Assembly: GCF_900996235.1 (NCBI RefSeq)
Contig: NZ_CAAJGM010000111.1
Coordinates: 372,001-436,000 of the forward strand
Reading direction: 5' to 3'
Length of the DNA: 64,000 nucleotides
DNA from: Paraburkholderia sp. BCC1885
GTDB lineage: Bacteria > Pseudomonadota > Gammaproteobacteria > Burkholderiales > Burkholderiaceae
This document shows positions 38,376 to 47,618 of this stretch, piece by piece. The notes below the pieces were generated by a model that was given only the letters and a program-made list of their open reading frames with translations, did no database searches and had not been told where the DNA came from. How positions within the stretch are numbered: position 1 is the first letter of the stretch; each line of letters begins with the position of its first letter. The translations under genes and the position numbers were made by a program.

Positions 38376-40739
38376 ATGAACGCAATAGCCTTGAAGATCG
38401 CCCCTGCTCACGAGATCGAGACCCGCTACGCCCTGTTTCCGGCGACGGCCTGTCAGGTCCGTTGCTGGGATGAACAGCGGGCGTCGCCGAAGGCCTCTGC
38501 CCTCAACATCGCCTTCCGGCTGCAATTGTCGGGACCGCTTCATGCCGTGAGTATCGAGCGGGTGCTGTGCGAACTGGTCGCGCGGCACGAGATATTGCGT
38601 ACCGGCTTCCTGATGACGGGAGCGGGACTGCGCCAGCAGGTCTGGAGCGACGCGCCCTTTCGGCTCGACGTGGTCGATCTCGGCGGTCTCGAAGAAAAGG
38701 CCGCCCTTGCCGAAGCCGAGCGGGTGGGCGGACTTCAGGCTCGCACGCCTTTCGCGCTGTCGTCACCTTCATTTTTCCGGGCGGTGTGGCTGCCGAGGTC
38801 GGCCACTCAAGGCGAATTGCAGCTGACCTTCCATTCGCTGGTGATGGACGGCTGGTCCTTCGGGATCCTCGTGCGTGAACTCGTGGAAGGACTGGCGGCG
38901 CTACATGCCGGCGATGATTTCGCCTTCCCCGAGGCCGAGCTGCACCATGGCGACTACGCGCTGTGGAAGGAAGAGTTCCTCGCCAGCGGCGCGCTCGATC
39001 CCGCTCGCGCCCATTGGCGCCGTGAGCTCGCGGACTTCAGCCGCTTCGACGTTCCGGGCGATCGTCCGCGGCCGCCGCAGCGGCGTTTCCACGGCGCGAT
39101 TCGCTCCATGCTGTTGCCCGGGGCGCTGAGCGAGCGTCTGATTGCCGCCGCCAAGGCCCAGGGCGTGACCCTGTTCAGCGTGGCAGCCGCGGGCCTCGCG
39201 CTGGCGCTGCGCGCGGCGGCTGGAACGGCCGGCCAGAGCAAGGTGATCCTTGGCACGCAGATGTCGGTGCGCGATCAGCAGGAACTCGAAGGCGTGGTCG
39301 GACCGCTCATCAACACGGTGATCCTGCGCCTCGATGTGCCCGACGGCAGCAACATGGCCGCCGTCACCGCGCAATGCGGCGCCAAGCTGAGCGACGCCAT
39401 CGAGCATCTGCACCTGCCGTTCGAAGAGATGATGCAGATGGCAGGCGAATCGTCCGACATGGATCGGCCGCCGCTCTGCTCGGTCAACTTCGCGCTGCAA
39501 CAGAGCTTTGTCGGCATGGGCGACGAGGTTCGCCGCGCGGATTTCGCCGCGACGACTTCGCCCTCGTTCAATGCAGGCGCGCTCTACGACCTCAACTTCT
39601 TCATGGTGCGGCGCCCGGATGGCTGGCGCATTTCCTGCGAAGGCGACACGGATCTCTATGACATCGAGACGATCGACCGGCATCTGGCCAACTGGCGCGA
39701 CATGCTGGAGACCGTCGAGATCGATGCGAAACCGCCGCTGACATCCGAACCCACGCCCGGGCGCGAGGCGGCCCACGTCGCAGCAGTCGCCGCAGCCGTG
39801 GCAGGTGTCGGCGTGAGCGGTTTCATGAGCCAGGCCGAACTGGCGGCGAGAGCGCGCAATATCGTGCGCTTCAACGAGGACGCGCGAGGCAAGCCCATCA
39901 TCGTGCTCAACAATACGGCCGTGTTCTATGAACTGGCCCGGCAGATCGGCGCCGAGCGGCCCATTATCGACATTCCGATGGTACCGGACGGCCCGCCGCG
40001 CGAATTCCCGCAGCGGGCTTTCCAGGACATTGCTGCGGACGCCGTGCGGCTGATCAGGCTGGCGCGGCCCCGCGGCCCGTATATCCTGATGGGACACTGT
40101 GTGCTGGGTTCGCTGGCGCTTGAGGCCGCCCATCAGCTGCGGCGCGAAGGTGAAACGGTGGAGCTCGTCGTCCTCAACGATTCCTGGTGCCCGGGTTATC
40201 GCGAATCGATGCCTTGGTACGATCAGCAGTTGCGCCAGATGCAGGTGCGCGCGGACAACATTCCGCGCGATTTCCGCAAGGCCATGCGCGGCGAGCTATC
40301 CATGGTCACCTTCCTGAAACAGTATCGGCTGGTCCGCTGGCTCGGCATTGCGGACCTCGCGCACAAGCTCGGCCTGATCAAGGGAAATGCTTCGGAACAC
40401 ATCGTTTCCGAGAATCGCTGGTACATCGACTATGCGCTGGCTCAGCAGGCGCGCTACCGGCCTGCGTCCTATGACGGCGACGTGCAGATCTTTCGCAGTG
40501 CTCAGGTGCTCAACGGGCGTCTGTTCGCGCGAGAACTGGGATGGCGTCCGGTGGTGACGGGCAAGCTGGTCGTCACCGACGTTCCCGGCCTGCACGACCA
40601 GATCTTCCGCGCGGCCGGCGCCGCCGTCATCGCGAAACAACTGCGTGAGCGCCTCGTCGGCGGCGAGGCTGCCGACGCACCCGCCCGTCCCGGCGAGCAC
40701 GCGAGCCCGGCTACGTTCGTGAGCCATGCCGAAGCCTAG
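38376..40739 (+). CDS. NRPS condensation-thioesterase (C-TE) protein with altered active sites
   Basis: A 787-residue protein with no adenylation or carrier domain. Residues 1-450 are a condensation domain, but the HHxxxDG motif reads HSLVMDG (residues 153-159), so the catalytic second His is Ser. Residues 500-775 are an alpha/beta-hydrolase thioesterase whose nucleophile elbow reads MGHCVLG, with Cys 575 in place of Ser; the terminal His is in VPGLHDQIF. It lies 3 bases after the synthase stop and presumably acts on its last carrier-bound intermediate. Cys thioesterases are known in some synthases. The C domain may be inactive, a docking platform, or catalyse a different transfer. Confidence 0.92.
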   Translation: MNAIALKIAPAHEIETRYALFPATACQVRCWDEQRASPKASALNIAFRLQLSGPLHAVSIERVLCELVARHEILRTGFLMTGAGLRQQVWSDAPFRLDVVDLGGLEEKAALAEAERVGGLQARTPFALSSPSFFRAVWLPRSATQGELQLTFHSLVMDGWSFGILVRELVEGLAALHAGDDFAFPEAELHHGDYALWKEEFLASGALDPARAHWRRELADFSRFDVPGDRPRPPQRRFHGAIRSMLLPGALSERLIAAAKAQGVTLFSVAAAGLALALRAAAGTAGQSKVILGTQMSVRDQQELEGVVGPLINTVILRLDVPDGSNMAAVTAQCGAKLSDAIEHLHLPFEEMMQMAGESSDMDRPPLCSVNFALQQSFVGMGDEVRRADFAATTSPSFNAGALYDLNFFMVRRPDGWRISCEGDTDLYDIETIDRHLANWRDMLETVEIDAKPPLTSEPTPGREAAHVAAVAAAVAGVGVSGFMSQAELAARARNIVRFNEDARGKPIIVLNNTAVFYELARQIGAERPIIDIPMVPDGPPREFPQRAFQDIAADAVRLIRLARPRGPYILMGHCVLGSLALEAAHQLRREGETVELVVLNDSWCPGYRESMPWYDQQLRQMQVRADNIPRDFRKAMRGELSMVTFLKQYRLVRWLGIADLAHKLGLIKGNASEHIVSENRWYIDYALAQQARYRPASYDGDVQIFRSAQVLNGRLFARELGWRPVVTGKLVVTDVPGLHDQIFRAAGAAVIAKQLRERLVGGEAADAPARPGEHASPATFVSHAEA

Positions 40740-41883
40740 GCGCACCAGGGCCCGGTCCCTTCTCCGTACCGTGCTGCTGGTCGCGGCTTGCGGCATGTTG
40801 ACGGTGGCCGGGCTGGTGTTTGGCCGGCTTGCCGTGCCCTACCTGAACCGTCGCCCGCCGGCCGCCGTCGAGACCGGCTCGGCCGTGCTCTCCGGCAGGT
40901 TGCGGTTCGCCGTGCTCGGAGATTCCGACAGCCAGTCCTACCATGACACGCAGTCGTCGAATGAACCGGGCATGCGAGGCGGCAACCGGCGCGCTACCAC
41001 CTGGCAGTGGACCGAGATTCTGGCGCGGCTGCGCGGCAACCAGATCGATCTCGGCGAGTGGGGAACCTGGGGGACCGGAAAGTTTCGCGCCTACTTCGAC
41101 GAGGCGGCCGGCCTTCCTGTGCGAACGCCTCCCAAAGACGACTACCGCTACAATTTTGCCGTCAGCGGCGCCACTTGCGGCCAGTTGATGCAGCATCCGC
41201 TGCGCGAGGCGATCCGTCTCGTCAGCCTGATGGACACCGAGCCCGAAGCCTGGAGAGGCGGCGTCGTGCTGATCCGGATCGGCGTCAACGATATTGGGGC
41301 GGATGGTGTGCTCGACGAGATGTCGCGCGATCCGCATGCGGCGCGGCCTGCTGCCCTGATCAACGCCTGTCTCGGCGAAATCGGCGCGGCGGTCGCCCTG
41401 ATTCGCAACAGGCATCCGGACACCCATATCGTGCTGGTGGGCGTGCCCAACGACGCGAACTGGTCGGGCAATTTCGACAATTGGCGATCCGCGAAAGCCA
41501 TGGCCAATCTCGACGCGGGCCTCGATCTTTTCGACAATGGCTTGCGCAAGCTGGCCGCGACGGATCGCCGGGTTGCCTTTCTCGACGATCGCGCCTGGTT
41601 CAGGAGCGTGTGGGGCACGCGCGATGAGCAGGGGCGTCCGCTCTACAGAACGGTGCATCTGTCGCCCGGCTGGGCCATCACCAACACGTCCGGCGACGAT
41701 CCGCACAACGCCGTTCTTTCCGACGGCCATGCCGGGGTCGTCTGGAATATGCTTTGGACGCAGCACCTCGTCATCGCCCTGAACGCCGCGTTCGGACTGA
41801 AGCTCAAACCGATCACCGATGCCGAGGCTATCGGCTTTCTGCAACCGAGTTTTGCCGCCAGCGCGCAGCCGGTTCTGCAATGA
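40726..41883 (+). CDS. membrane-anchored SGNH/GDSL-family hydrolase
   Basis: A 385-residue protein with one N-terminal membrane anchor (LLRTVLLVAACGMLTVAGLVF, near residues 12-32) and a periplasmic SGNH domain. Block I is VLGDSDSQSY (residues 63-72), block III IGVNDIGA (near 184) and block V DGHAGVVWN (near 340). Such enzymes remove or transfer acyl groups, often O-acetyl groups on polysaccharides. Its reading frame overlaps the end of the C-TE gene by 14 bases, so it is co-translated with the biosynthetic operon. It ends only 31 bases from the convergent polysaccharide operon. Function is inferred from fold and place. Confidence 0.82.
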   Translation: MPKPRRTRARSLLRTVLLVAACGMLTVAGLVFGRLAVPYLNRRPPAAVETGSAVLSGRLRFAVLGDSDSQSYHDTQSSNEPGMRGGNRRATTWQWTEILARLRGNQIDLGEWGTWGTGKFRAYFDEAAGLPVRTPPKDDYRYNFAVSGATCGQLMQHPLREAIRLVSLMDTEPEAWRGGVVLIRIGVNDIGADGVLDEMSRDPHAARPAALINACLGEIGAAVALIRNRHPDTHIVLVGVPNDANWSGNFDNWRSAKAMANLDAGLDLFDNGLRKLAATDRRVAFLDDRAWFRSVWGTRDEQGRPLYRTVHLSPGWAITNTSGDDPHNAVLSDGHAGVVWNMLWTQHLVIALNAAFGLKLKPITDAEAIGFLQPSFAASAQPVLQ

Positions 41884-41914
41884 ACGAGCCGCGCGTGCGA
41901 CGCCATGCCGTGCT

Positions 41915-42991
41915 TCAGGCAATTCTCTCGACCAGCGCTCTCCAACTGGCAAAGATCGGCTCGCGAGCAAAATTCAGCAAATGTGCGCGGGCCTGGGAAA
42001 TTCTGCGGAACCGTTCGTTGTCCTGCATTTCCGCTAGCTTGCGCATACCGGCGGCGATCGACTCCCGATCCAGTGGATCGGCGTCGAGCATGGCCTCGCC
42101 GCCGACCTCGGTCAAGATGCTGGAACGGGACACAAGGCATGGCAGATCATGCTCGATGGCCTCGATAACCGGCATTCCGAATCCTTCCAAAAGGCTCATC
42201 AACACAAAGCCGGACGCATGGCGGTACAGCCAGCGAAGCTCGTCATCGCCGGTATATCCCGGCATCACGACGCCCGGGGTTTGCCGCGCCAGCTGGATAG
42301 CGGTATCGGCGCCGGGTTCGCGGCCGCCGGCAATCGCATAGCGCCAGCCGCGCTGGGCGAGCCCGCTTGCCGCGAAGGCCTCGATACAGGCGGCCTGGTT
42401 CTTACGGTCGCCGATACTTCCCACCGTCAGGAGAAAAGGGGCATCAAGCCCCTCCACCGGACGCCCTTCTCCCTCCGTGATACCCAACCGGGTCGGAATG
42501 TAGATGACCTCCGATGAAGCAAACCCTTCGCCGTACAGCCGATGAAATTCCCGCTGGGACGTCTTGCTGACGAATACCATGTGCGGCTTGACGCGCCGGA
42601 TCTCGTCATAAGCCTGCCTGTACATCTCGCCCACCCCCGCGGCAAAGTATTGGGGATGCGTAATCGGGCCGACGTCATGGCAGAGCACGATATCCCTCGC
42701 CTCCAGGCGATGACGCACGACGCTCAGCGGGTCCAGATGCAGGGTGGCACGGGGATGGCGGATTGCCGGCAACCATGTGACCAGCGGAGAGCCGCTTACC
42801 CTTGCGACGGTTTCCGTGTGGGTCAGGCGCCCCACGACGCGACGCATGAAATCGTTGTGCGGGTAGGCCTGAAATCGCCCGTAGCGGACCTTGGCGATTC
42901 TGCTGCCGAGCGATGAAATGATGTCTCTACCTAAAAACAGCTTGCCGGTACGATCGTTCAGCGCCAGTGAGAAATCGACATCGATAGACAT
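41915..42991 (-). CDS. GT4-type glycosyltransferase (family 1)
   Basis: A 358-residue GT-B retaining glycosyltransferase. The C-terminal donor domain shows FLLTVGSIGDRKNQAACIEAF (near residue 187) and the family EX7E region SLLEGFGMPVIEAIEHDLP (near 275). It would add one sugar to the lipid-linked repeat at the inner face of the membrane. I chose ATG at 42991 (MSIDVDFSLALND) with GGAG 7 bases upstream, leaving out a 38-residue extension with poor codon use. It is the last gene of the leftward polysaccharide operon. Confidence 0.85.
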   Translation of the reverse strand: MSIDVDFSLALNDRTGKLFLGRDIISSLGSRIAKVRYGRFQAYPHNDFMRRVVGRLTHTETVARVSGSPLVTWLPAIRHPRATLHLDPLSVVRHRLEARDIVLCHDVGPITHPQYFAAGVGEMYRQAYDEIRRVKPHMVFVSKTSQREFHRLYGEGFASSEVIYIPTRLGITEGEGRPVEGLDAPFLLTVGSIGDRKNQAACIEAFAASGLAQRGWRYAIAGGREPGADTAIQLARQTPGVVMPGYTGDDELRWLYRHASGFVLMSLLEGFGMPVIEAIEHDLPCLVSRSSILTEVGGEAMLDADPLDRESIAAGMRKLAEMQDNERFRRISQARAHLLNFAREPIFASWRALVERIA

Positions 42992-43132
42992 TCGCTGCTC
43001 CAGATAGCCTCCTCGGTTTCCCTCTCGGCAAACCGCGTTTAACGTCAATACGATTGTGTACTTCCGGCGCGCTGCCCCATTCCGGCACGGCCGTGTCACG
43101 CGCAAGCTGTCTTACGCGAAATTGCAGGCGCT

Positions 43133-44224
43133 TCAGGTCAGGGCGTTCATGGCCTCGGAGAGGTTGCGCGCCGCCCGTTCCCACGTAAAGAGACTCGCCT
43201 GGCGACGCCCGTTGCCTATCAGGGTACGACGCGCCGCTTCGTCGTCGAGCGCCGTGTGGATCCTGGCACTCCACGCCTGTGGGCTGAAAGGGTCCGCATA
43301 GAGCGCGGCGTCGCCGCAAACCTCGGGCAGCGCACCCAGCGGAGCCGCCACCACCGGGCAGCCCAGCGCCATGGCTTCCAGTGGCGGCAAACCAAACCCT
43401 TCGGTCAACGATGGGAAGGCAAGCGCGCCGGCGTTGACCATCAAGCCCACGAGTTGCGAATCCGTAATCCGGCCGGTGAACCGCACATTAGGCGGCACGA
43501 CATGGCCCAGATTTTCAAAATCAGCCTGGGTGGCGCCACCGAACAGCACAAGGACTTCGTCCTTGAGCTCTGGTCGGGCGAACGCCTGCAGCAGGACAGC
43601 AATATTCTTGTGCTTCTGGGTGTTTGCGAGCGCCAGCACATAGCGCGCCGGCCTGAGGTTCAGGCTCGCGAGCAGCGTCTCGTCAGGCCGTACCTGCAAG
43701 ACATGGTCGCAACCATTATGGACTACTACGATCTTGTCGGCGCTCGCAACGCCATAACGCACCAGTTCTTTTTTGGAGAACTCCGATACCGTAAAGATTA
43801 TCCTGTGTCGCCTGCCAATAAAAAAAAAGATGAATTTGTAGCGCAGCCTGAACGATAGCGAATAGGACTCCGGCGTCGAATACACCTGCGCGTCATGGAT
43901 CATCGTCGCGGAGTTGCGATGGAACAGCGGGCCGAGATTGCACAGGTTGAGAATGAAGTCCTTTCTGCGGGCCAGCGGAAAATACAATTGCTCCCACGCC
44001 ATCTTCGGAATCCTGCGGACCAGCGGATTCTCCTCGACACAGGTGATGTTGTGGTACGACGGCACCTTGACGTTATTCCTGATCACGATTGCATAGTCCG
44101 ATTCATTACCGGACTGCTGGGTAATCAAGGCATCGGTGGCGGCGATGATCTGCTCGGCAACCCTGTGCACACCGGTTAGCGCCGCCCCGAAAAATTTGCC
44201 GTTGAATGCTATTGTCTTATACAT
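43133..44224 (-). CDS. GT4-type glycosyltransferase (family 1)
   Basis: A 363-residue GT-B enzyme. N-terminal signature FNGKFFGAALTGVHRVAEQII (near residues 6-26) is shared with the gene at 52822, so the two look like paralogues. The donor-domain motifs are YVLALANTQKHKN and FPSLTEGFGLPPLEAMALGC (near residue 270). I chose ATG at 44224, where the conserved N-terminus begins. It probably adds a sugar from a nucleotide donor such as GDP-mannose; the sugar cannot be read from sequence. Part of this gene (43700-44100) is AT-richer than its neighbours. Confidence 0.85.
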   Translation of the reverse strand: MYKTIAFNGKFFGAALTGVHRVAEQIIAATDALITQQSGNESDYAIVIRNNVKVPSYHNITCVEENPLVRRIPKMAWEQLYFPLARRKDFILNLCNLGPLFHRNSATMIHDAQVYSTPESYSLSFRLRYKFIFFFIGRRHRIIFTVSEFSKKELVRYGVASADKIVVVHNGCDHVLQVRPDETLLASLNLRPARYVLALANTQKHKNIAVLLQAFARPELKDEVLVLFGGATQADFENLGHVVPPNVRFTGRITDSQLVGLMVNAGALAFPSLTEGFGLPPLEAMALGCPVVAAPLGALPEVCGDAALYADPFSPQAWSARIHTALDDEAARRTLIGNGRRQASLFTWERAARNLSEAMNALT

Positions 44225-44281
44225 ACCGCAACACCTGTCCCGGCATCCCGCTGTTCCCGCCACACGCGGATCGCGGCGCGT

Positions 44282-45190
44282 TCATAACTTTTCAGCGCGT
44301 TCGGGCGTCAGCCTGCCGCGCACGAAATCCCAAAAGCCGATCAGATTGCCGCTCAAACGCCCACGGCGATCGACCCAAGGCTCCGGCGCGATGCTGCGCA
44401 CAATATTGCTCGCGACGTTGCGCGCCACATGATCGAGCGCATCGCGCAAAGGCATGGTCTTCTTTCTGACCAGATAGAGCGGATTGATGACCTGCGAATA
44501 GCCGAGCTTGCGCCCGGACACCCTGCCCCGCTTGACGCCCAGGTGCACGCCGAGCGCGGTATTGATGCGCACGATGCGGCATCCGCGATTGCGGATCTGG
44601 CCGCCGAAATCACGATCCTCCTGCCAGCCGTAGAGAACGAGGCGCTCGTCGAAGCGAACCCCGGCAATGCTGCTGGCGCGAAACGCCATGTTGCAGCCGT
44701 AAGGGCCGCCGGTCGTCACGGCGACCAGCGTTTCCGGGAGATCGTTCACTCTTGCCAGGATGGCACATCCCTCTTCGTAGGAATAACCCGGCCCGTGAAT
44801 GCCATCCGCGAGTACCGTTCCGGTAATGCCGGCAATGGAGGGATCGCTATTCATTGCCCTGAGAATTTCGGCGATCCAGGTTTTGTGCATGAGGAAATCG
44901 TCGTCGAGGAAAATCACGACGTCGAAGTCGGCCGGTACGTGGTCCAATGCCGTATTACGTTGCGCGGAACTGCCGGGCTTTCCCTTGATCAGGAGCAGGC
45001 CGGGCCGAGTCGTCAGGCTGCCCGCGTCCTCGTCCGATACGCACGAGATGATGATCAGGTGCGGCTTTACCGTCTGCAGATCGACGCATTCGACAACGTG
45101 CCTGAGCAGTTCGGCGCGGCCGCGCGTGGCGAAGATCACGCAAACTTTCGGTTCATTGCTAGGTGATAGCTGGCTCATTTTCCTGGACAT
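44282..45190 (-). CDS. GT2-family glycosyltransferase
   Basis: A 302-residue GT-A glycosyltransferase. The N-terminal nucleotide fold is KVCVIFATRGRAELLRHVVE (near residues 15-34) and the metal/donor DXD motif is VVIFLDDDFLMH (near 90). It has no C-terminal membrane helices, so it is a soluble transferase, not a synthase. Two close starts (45190 and 45178) are possible; I report the first. It is the only GT2 in a set otherwise made of GT4-type enzymes. The GH16 gene is 241 bases upstream on the same strand. Confidence 0.85.
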   Translation of the reverse strand: MSRKMSQLSPSNEPKVCVIFATRGRAELLRHVVECVDLQTVKPHLIIISCVSDEDAGSLTTRPGLLLIKGKPGSSAQRNTALDHVPADFDVVIFLDDDFLMHKTWIAEILRAMNSDPSIAGITGTVLADGIHGPGYSYEEGCAILARVNDLPETLVAVTTGGPYGCNMAFRASSIAGVRFDERLVLYGWQEDRDFGGQIRNRGCRIVRINTALGVHLGVKRGRVSGRKLGYSQVINPLYLVRKKTMPLRDALDHVARNVASNIVRSIAPEPWVDRRGRLSGNLIGFWDFVRGRLTPERAEKL

Positions 45191-45431
45191 GGTTATCCGC
45201 GTTGATACTCGAATCCGTCATTGACATCGTTGGCGATCAATCTCGTCGCATGCCGTAGCCGGGCGCGATCGTGTGCAGTCAGCCGTTGCGATATCACGAA
45301 CATGTAAGACGCACGATATCGGCGCGGCAGAAACGGCACTGCTGTTTACCGCACGCAATTTCCGCGCTCGCGCGGCATGCGTGTTCGCACGCCCATGGTT
45401 TTCGCACGCCCTTGCGGACTTACGGGCCGGG

Positions 45432-46265
45432 CTAATCCCGGGCGCATGACGCCGGATGACCCGGCGCGTAGACCCTGACGTATTTCACTTTGAGCACCGA
45501 TGGGTTCGGCGTGTCCGAAATCGGATAGCCGGATCCCAGCGCAAGATCGACCATCGGATAAAGCGGGAATTGATGCTCGGGAGGCGTCGGCCTCTCCCAG
45601 ACCGCGACGCGATCCAGAAACCACGTCATCCTGGTTGGCTCGACCAGCACGCCGTAGGTGTGGTACGCACCGACGAGCGACCCATGTGGAACCTGAATGG
45701 GCGTGGTGGCGTGTTGCGACCGGTCCTGCTGCCCCTGCGGATACCAGACATGCAACGCGGACATGTAGTTCGTGTCGTCGTGCCCGTAATACTCGATCAC
45801 GTCGACTTCAACGCCCGGCAATTTCTCGCTGACCGGTTTGAGGCTCGATAGCCAGAATGCCGGCCACGTACCCGGTCCGGGAGGCATCCGCATCTTCGCC
45901 TCGAAGTATCCATACTGGACACCCTCCCCCCGTCCGCTTTCGTCGGCTGCCGCCATCAGGCCGGACTTCCATTGTCCGGATGCGGAGCGGCTTGCCGTGA
46001 TGTGCAATTCCCCGTCGACTACCGAGAAGGGGCCGCCCGGACCCGGGTCGCTGAACGAGGCATCGCCGAAATCGCCGTTCCACGGCGTGTGTGCCGTCCA
46101 GCGGCCGTTACCCAATGCCCGGGAGGCGATACTGAAATCGTGAAAATCCTCGGAAAACACCAGCCGATACCGGCAGATATCCAACGACTCCCCGCGCCCG
46201 AAGGCTGTGCCATGCATGACGGCCAGAACGACGAGCAACAGCGCGGCCCTCACGAGCCGCCCCAC
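45432..46265 (-). CDS. secreted glycosyl hydrolase family 16
   Basis: A 277-residue exported endo-acting hydrolase with a beta-jelly-roll fold. The signal peptide ends near TAFG-RG (residue 23). The catalytic signature is VEVDVIEYYG (near residue 155), the GH16 ExDxxE motif with nucleophile and acid/base Glu. The family often cuts beta-1,3/1,4-glucans or agar-like galactans. Placed inside the polysaccharide operon and overlapping the preceding GT gene by 16 bases, it likely cuts or trims the polymer made here (length control or release). Confidence 0.9.
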   Translation of the reverse strand: MGRLVRAALLLVVLAVMHGTAFGRGESLDICRYRLVFSEDFHDFSIASRALGNGRWTAHTPWNGDFGDASFSDPGPGGPFSVVDGELHITASRSASGQWKSGLMAAADESGRGEGVQYGYFEAKMRMPPGPGTWPAFWLSSLKPVSEKLPGVEVDVIEYYGHDDTNYMSALHVWYPQGQQDRSQHATTPIQVPHGSLVGAYHTYGVLVEPTRMTWFLDRVAVWERPTPPEHQFPLYPMVDLALGSGYPISDTPNPSVLKVKYVRVYAPGHPASCARD

Positions 46266-47458
46266 TGCAGGATCTCGTGACTCAACTCCACATGCTGCCG
46301 GATATAGGTTTGCGCGCCGATATCGCCCCGCTCCGACATACGGGCTTGAGCGCGCGAGGCCCGCTCAAGCGCCTGCGCCGGGTCGCGGGAGATTTCCTCG
46401 AAGGCGGCGCGCAGCGCTTCAGGGTCGCCGGCGGGTACATAGCGGATTTCGTCGGTAGAAAAATACGCCGAGACGCCGCCGATGTCCGTTGCCACAACCG
46501 GCACCCCGGACAGCACGGCCTCCTGAATCACGGTGATACCGCTTGCGTGAAGATTTTTCTTGAGGGGGACACAAACCAGCGTCGCATCGTCGAACGCCTT
46601 GCGTAACTCGTCATTGCTGCGCGCACGGACCACTTCAATATTTTCCCGGTTCTTGACGAGCCCCTTCGGGACCGAACCCGAAAGAATTTTCAGCCTGTAG
46701 TTCGGCATGCCGCTCACCGCGTCCACCAAGGTTTTCCAGTCGCGATGACGGTCGTTGCCAAGCGCGAGGATACTGACGACCTCGCCGCGCGGGCGCTCGA
46801 GCGGCGCCTGCTTCGTCTCCGCCGGAATGCCGAATTTCACCAACCTGATATTCGCGGCAGGAAACAGTGCTTTCGCACGCGCGTAATTTTCCGGGGAGTG
46901 AAACGTCAGTACGTCGACCCGCGCAACGAGCCATCGAAACAGGGCCTTTTTAGGCAAACTGAGCGCGTCCCAGCTATCGATCAGCCAGACAGATTGGCCA
47001 ATTATCCTGACCCGTTTGCCGAGAAGCCGTCCCACCATCGCGACGGCAAGATATTGCGACTCGGTGTGGGTCCAGACGATATCCGAGTTCAGGATGGCGG
47101 TACGGTTACGCCAGGCGTGAACCACGTCGGCGCCCAGAATCGCCCGCCAGCCGAGACGGAACAGTTTCTGGAGCCTGTTTTCCCGGCCCGACTTCGAGAA
47201 TGTCACGCGGCAGCCCATCTCCTGGGCGCGCCCATATCCATAGGGCGTCGGATCGTTGATACCGACCAGGTCGCCGGACTCCCGCTTTCTGCTCCATTCC
47301 ACGGCGTCTTTGTCGACCGCGAGGTGGACATAGACATTCATCGCAGATTGCCGCGACTCGCGCCCGCTCTGTGAAAAAGAGGTCCGTGCGTTTTCCGCCG
47401 ATTCGACGGAGGCTGTCTCAATCGGGCAATCCGCGACGGTCAGCTTATCCGAAATCAT
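46250..47458 (-). CDS. GT4-type glycosyltransferase (family 1)
   Basis: A 402-residue GT-B enzyme. The N-terminal part carries KRVRIIGQSVWLIDSWDALS (near residues 131-150); the donor half shows VSILALGNDRHRDWKTLVDA and VCVPLKKNLHASGITVIQEA (near 310) with the closing GVPVVATDIGG. The start at 47458 has AAGGA 7 bases upstream; a later in-frame ATG at 47341 (MNVYVHLAVD) fits the N-terminus of many homologues but lacks a ribosome site. It overlaps GH16 by 16 bases. Acceptor and sugar unknown. Confidence 0.82.
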   Translation of the reverse strand: MISDKLTVADCPIETASVESAENARTSFSQSGRESRQSAMNVYVHLAVDKDAVEWSRKRESGDLVGINDPTPYGYGRAQEMGCRVTFSKSGRENRLQKLFRLGWRAILGADVVHAWRNRTAILNSDIVWTHTESQYLAVAMVGRLLGKRVRIIGQSVWLIDSWDALSLPKKALFRWLVARVDVLTFHSPENYARAKALFPAANIRLVKFGIPAETKQAPLERPRGEVVSILALGNDRHRDWKTLVDAVSGMPNYRLKILSGSVPKGLVKNRENIEVVRARSNDELRKAFDDATLVCVPLKKNLHASGITVIQEAVLSGVPVVATDIGGVSAYFSTDEIRYVPAGDPEALRAAFEEISRDPAQALERASRAQARMSERGDIGAQTYIRQHVELSHEILQWGGS

Positions 47459-47618
47459 CAGGATTCCTTTGTATCACTCATTTACATGGCGGGATTGACC
47501 AGCCACACCGTGCAATCCATACGCCCCTGAGTGTTGCAGATGTTCGCCGTGACGAATGTTCGCCGTCGCTCATGCCGCAAGCGTTCGCGCGTTCGGGGGA
47601 TGCGTACCGCCGTCCGGC

